From positions 64,001-75,095 of the forward strand of contig JAMYWO010000032.1 in NCBI GenBank assembly GCA_024220525.1: a stretch of 11,095 bases of DNA, read 5' to 3'. Positions 8,394 to 11,095 of the stretch are shown piece after piece. The first letter of the stretch is position 1. Each line of letters opens with the position of its first letter. The notes under the pieces were generated by a model, which saw only the letters and a program-made list of their open reading frames with translations, was not told where the DNA came from and ran no database searches. The position numbers and the translations under genes were made by a program. This DNA is from Cochliopodium minus (taxonomy: Eukaryota > Discosea > Himatismenida > Cochliopodiidae).

Positions 8394-10119
8394 TTAATCT
8401 CTTTGGTTTGTATCAAACTTTTTATATCTTTCATCACTCTGCATTTCGGTGGAGTAAGATCCTGATTTATTTTTGGAAGGATCATTTCTGACTTTGGGTT
8501 GAAACAAAAAGAAATAACAAAAACAAAGACCAGGAGCAATTATCATACCTTAATAAAATATTTATTTAAAAAGAAACATGAGATAAAGTAGAGATAGAAT
8601 TACCTACAGATTCAACAGCAATACCTGCAATAGCAGAATAAGAATATGCTTGATGAAGAAACAATCCACGAAGTATAATTGAAACGATGATTAAGAACCA
8701 AATCCCTATTGTTGAAAAGACAAGTCTTGGATAATCTATTTTACTCGTTTTTTTTTGTTCTTTTGAGGTAGACCACATTTGCAAGAGTCTACGAATAAAA
8801 TGTAATGTACAACAGAAGATGTAAAACGCAATAAACGAAAATATGGACAACCTGAATTTTTCAATTGAGTTTTGAGAAAGTTTTCCATAAGCGTAACTCA
8901 GTTGATATGAAACTGAAATTATGAGAACCGCTGTGTATCCAGTTACGAGAAGAATGGCTCCCACGTGTGCAATAATGAGGTATTTAAGAAGATTGTTTGT
9001 TTTGAGGACAACATAGGATAAATGTAAAGAAACCAAAAGAATAGAAATAGTGTAAAAGTAATCATAAAAGTTGGTTGTTAAAATAAGGTAAGTGAAAGAT
9101 GGAATCTATTGACAAGAAATAATAAGTTTAAAAGAGAGAAAATTAAAAAAAAAAGTAATTTACAGCATGCCAATAAGCCCAAGGATCAAAGCAGTACATC
9201 ATCCCCTTTTTGAAAACAGTAAAATCACAAATAAGAAAAAAAAAACTAAACTTACAAAAAAACAAGCTAAAATTCCCAAAATGAAAGCTCCATTTGCTAT
9301 TGTAAACTTGATTCCATCCCTTAGAATAAATCTTACAAGCTGAATTGAGGAAAGTACAATGCCAACCAAATTTAAGGTTCCAAAGAAGATTTGAGAAAAT
9401 AAAACTCCTCCTTTGTTCAAAATATCCATGTTACTCTGTTGAAATTAAAAATAAACAAAAGTTTTCAAAAAAAAAAAATTAAAAATTTTTTATTTACTTT
9501 GTCTCCTTCAACTTTCATGATCACTGTTATTTGTTTGGTCAAAAGAGGAGTAATGTGTTTTCCAAAGTCGTCAACTTCAATAAAAATGACAGGAATGTTA
9601 ATTACTTTGGGAGAAGGATGATCTTGGAGATTAGAAGCGAAAATATGAGCACCATATGTTATTACTAAAACTGCAGCTGCTCCTGCTTTTTGGGCAACCA
9701 AAGCATGTTGATTTATACCTTTTTTAAAAAATTTGATCAAAATTGAAGATAAATTTCAAATATAAAGTATCTCCTTTATCTTCATTAATTTCCTTGATAT
9801 GAGTGAAATAAAAAAGGCAATAAATATAAATTAATTTTTTCTTTTTTTTACTGCAACCTCCATCAGGTGCTACCATTACTATTGCTCCTTTCATAAATGG
9901 TTTTAATGTTGGATCTGCATCTGTACAATTTTGTAATCCCGAACTGTTAAAACCAAGAGGGATTAAAAAAGAGGTCACATTGAAAGGTGGTGAAAGTGAT
10001 GTTCCATGTAAATAGGGTGTTCTGATCCATAATGAAGTTCCATTGTTGAAAATATACGAACAATTACAAGTCATCATGAAAATCAACAAAAGAAAACATA
10101 TCATTATCTTCATATCCAT
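8394..10119 (-). CDS. PA-domain seven-transmembrane protein, array gene D, 6 exons, 455 aa
   Basis: Minus-strand exons 10119-9852, 9718-9498, 9435-9256, 9205-9164, 9105-8604 and 8548-8394 (TAA) give 455 residues. ATG at 10119 (MDMKIM) is chosen because C starts at the matching place; the second ATG at 10113 matches the start of B. Signal peptide 1-20. N-glycosylation sites at N26, N47, N58 and N64. PA domain about 62-163, with C65 and C89 likely paired. TM1 174-200, TM2 206-229, TM3 251-271, TM4 279-302, TM5 325-345, TM6 365-386, TM7 392-420, cytosolic tail 421-455. CFDPWAYWHA sits in the first outer loop, and a Lys-rich loop (352-359) between TM5 and TM6. The seven-helix layout and lengths recall THH1/TOM1/TOM3-type proteins; this is a tentative comparison. 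PA domains bind peptides or act as lids on proteases and sorting receptors, so a peptide receptor or vacuolar sorting role is possible but inferred. Confidence 0.9.
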
Positions 10120-10748
10120 TATCTTCCAATATGATTAAAATAAGTGGTTGCAATCCAATATTTTATTTTTAATCTTCCTCTTTTATAGATATATTAAATC
10201 TATATGATGATATTATTTTTTCACTGAAGAGAAATTTTTATTCAAGATTCTTTGATAATAAAATCTTTTTATAAATAAACAATACCTTTCTATTCCCCAT
10301 TGTTCTTTTCATTTATTGAGTTCATCTTTGTGAATGTTTCCTAAAAGTCCGATCATTACTTCCATTTTCGAAAATTTTTTGTTTTTACTTTGACCACCAA
10401 GGAATGTCTCCTTGAAATTACCAAAGTGGTTCTTAATAATCAAGAAAATGTATGCAAATTTGAATCTTTTTCCTTTTTTTTTTACTGTGGTCTAAAAAAT
10501 AGGAATAAAAAGTAATCTTCAAAAATATAAAAGGTCAAAATTACCCAATTTGTGATCAAATATTCATTATGTCTTCATTCCAAAAAATACAATGGGGAAA
10601 ATAAATCAACAAAAAATTTTTCAAAATTAATTCAAAAAGAGATTTTTATTTTTTTTTTTTTTTCAAATAAAATCATTGAAATAACAACATTTTAATGGAT
10701 TGAATTTTATCAATTAATCAAGGCAAAAAGATTTCAAAAAAGATACAT
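10120..10748. other. Intergenic region between the OTU gene and array gene D
   Basis: 629 AT-rich bases with the 3' UTR of the OTU gene and the promoter of D, both on the minus strand. It holds a T run (10649-10663), a minus-strand AATAAA (10645-10650) about 100 bases past the OTU stop, a small perfect stem (CAAGGA/TCCTTG, 10398-10414) and the TATA candidate of D. No further gene is seen. Confidence 0.5.
10180..10187 (-). promoter_or_regulatory. Candidate TATA box of gene D
   Basis: TATAAAAG on the minus strand, 61-68 bases before the ATG of D, matching the spacing of the candidate in front of B. Confidence 0.4.
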
Positions 10749-11095
10749 CTAAAAACCTTTCATAACAGGACAATCTGTAATCATATGTGTCTCCGCAGTT
10801 TCAACATCACCAAACATTGAACCACAATAAGGACACTCAACCTTGTTGGAACTTGTGAGATTAGAACTGTTTGAACCACTGTTATTTACTTGACCTCCTT
10901 CAACGGTTTCGTTTTGATGAGAATAATCATCTACAGGGATGACACTATTATAATGATTTCCTCTGTGGTAACTGAGGTAAATAGTTTGTTTAGGTTCGGT
11001 TTCGTATGGATTAATTTCAATGGGAGCTTCTCCGATGTTTTGGTCAGAATAAATGATTACTTTACAATTTTCTTTTTCTGAGAATCCTTTTTTTT
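10749..11095 (-). CDS. OTU-family deubiquitinase, C-terminal part with C2HC zinc finger (5' end outside window)
   Basis: The last 114 residues of a protein are visible, ending in TAG at 10749-10751. IYLSYHRGNHYNSVIPV is the end of an OTU cysteine protease domain; the His of HYNSV (codon at 10953-10955) is the catalytic His that pairs with a Cys outside the window. OTU proteases cut ubiquitin from proteins or chains. The SYHR-x2-HYNSV form with ETEP shortly before it is closest, from memory, to the OTUD5 group. Next comes a Gly/Asn/Ser-rich linker, then CPYC-x12-H-x4-C (CPYCGSMFGDVETAETHMIT), a compact C2HC finger. It is placed where ubiquitin-binding UBZ-like fingers occur, so ubiquitin binding is a reasonable guess. 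The protein ends VMKGF. The visible part has no intron; the frame runs off the window through an A8 run. Confidence 0.87.
   Translation of the reverse strand, partial: KKGFSEKENCKVIIYSDQNIGEAPIEINPYETEPKQTIYLSYHRGNHYNSVIPVDDYSHQNETVEGGQVNNSGSNSSNLTSSNKVECPYCGSMFGDVETAETHMITDCPVMKGF

Larger units (their letters stand above)
1316..10119 (-). repeat. Tandem array of four PA-7TM paralogues (A, B, C, D)
   Basis: Four genes of one family stand head to tail on the minus strand: D (8394-10119), C (5946-7794), B (3396-5237) and A (1316-2959). The gaps are 599 (D-C), 708 (C-B) and 436 (B-A) bases, too long and structured for one operon-like message; each gene has its own signal peptide and stop. The intergenic sequences do not look alike by eye, while exons do, so the duplications are old compared with the drift of non-coding DNA. 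B, C and D have the same six-exon plan with exon lengths 221, 180, 42 and 502 unchanged. A has five exons. Confidence 0.9.

Noticed and set aside
1-11095. Prokaryotic features (operon, CRISPR, ribosome binding sites, tRNA)
   Set aside because: The genes carry spliceosomal introns. No regular short repeats, Shine-Dalgarno pattern or cloverleaf was seen.

Overview
The window is strongly AT-rich eukaryotic DNA with many short GT-AG introns (about 50 to 240 bases), long A/T homopolymer runs and compact spacing. TAA, TGA and TAG all serve as stops, so the nuclear code looks standard. This suggests a free-living amoeboid protist. A dictyostelid-type slime mould is my best guess, because of the AT-rich short introns and the small Cys-rich surface protein. 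Frequent TGA stops argue against Dictyostelium discoideum itself, and a heterolobosean or another amoeba is not excluded.

Layout. 1-219 (+): 3' end of a hypoxanthine phosphoribosyltransferase gene. 651-1185 (+): a four-exon gene for a 103-residue secreted, Cys-rich, membrane-anchored protein. 1316-10119 (-): four tandem, same-strand paralogues (called A, B, C and D here in rising coordinate order; transcription runs D to A). 10749-11095 (-): 3' end of an OTU-family deubiquitinase gene with a C-terminal C2HC finger. The gaps are AT-rich and show no further genes.

The centre of interest is the array. Splicing the exons by hand gives four intact proteins of 449 (A), 449 (B), 460 (C) and 455 (D) residues. 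Each has a signal peptide, a conserved glycosylated N-terminal segment, a protease-associated (PA) domain, seven predicted membrane segments and a short cytosolic tail. The membrane part resembles in outline the THH1/TOM1/TOM3-type 7TM proteins, but that link is tentative. PA plus 7TM has the layout of a receptor or sorting receptor. B, C and D share a six-exon structure. A is the most diverged, with five exons and different introns.

Three patterns inside the array need explaining. The ectodomain is far better conserved than the membrane core (A against D: 61/70, then 51/73, then 29/60 identical residues along successive blocks). B looks like D in exons 1-2 but like C in exon 3. Intron positions differ between A and the rest by loss, gain and small offsets. 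Together these suggest old duplication followed by gene conversion at the 5' ends. The flanking genes (purine salvage, ubiquitin removal, a surface protein) show no functional link to the array.
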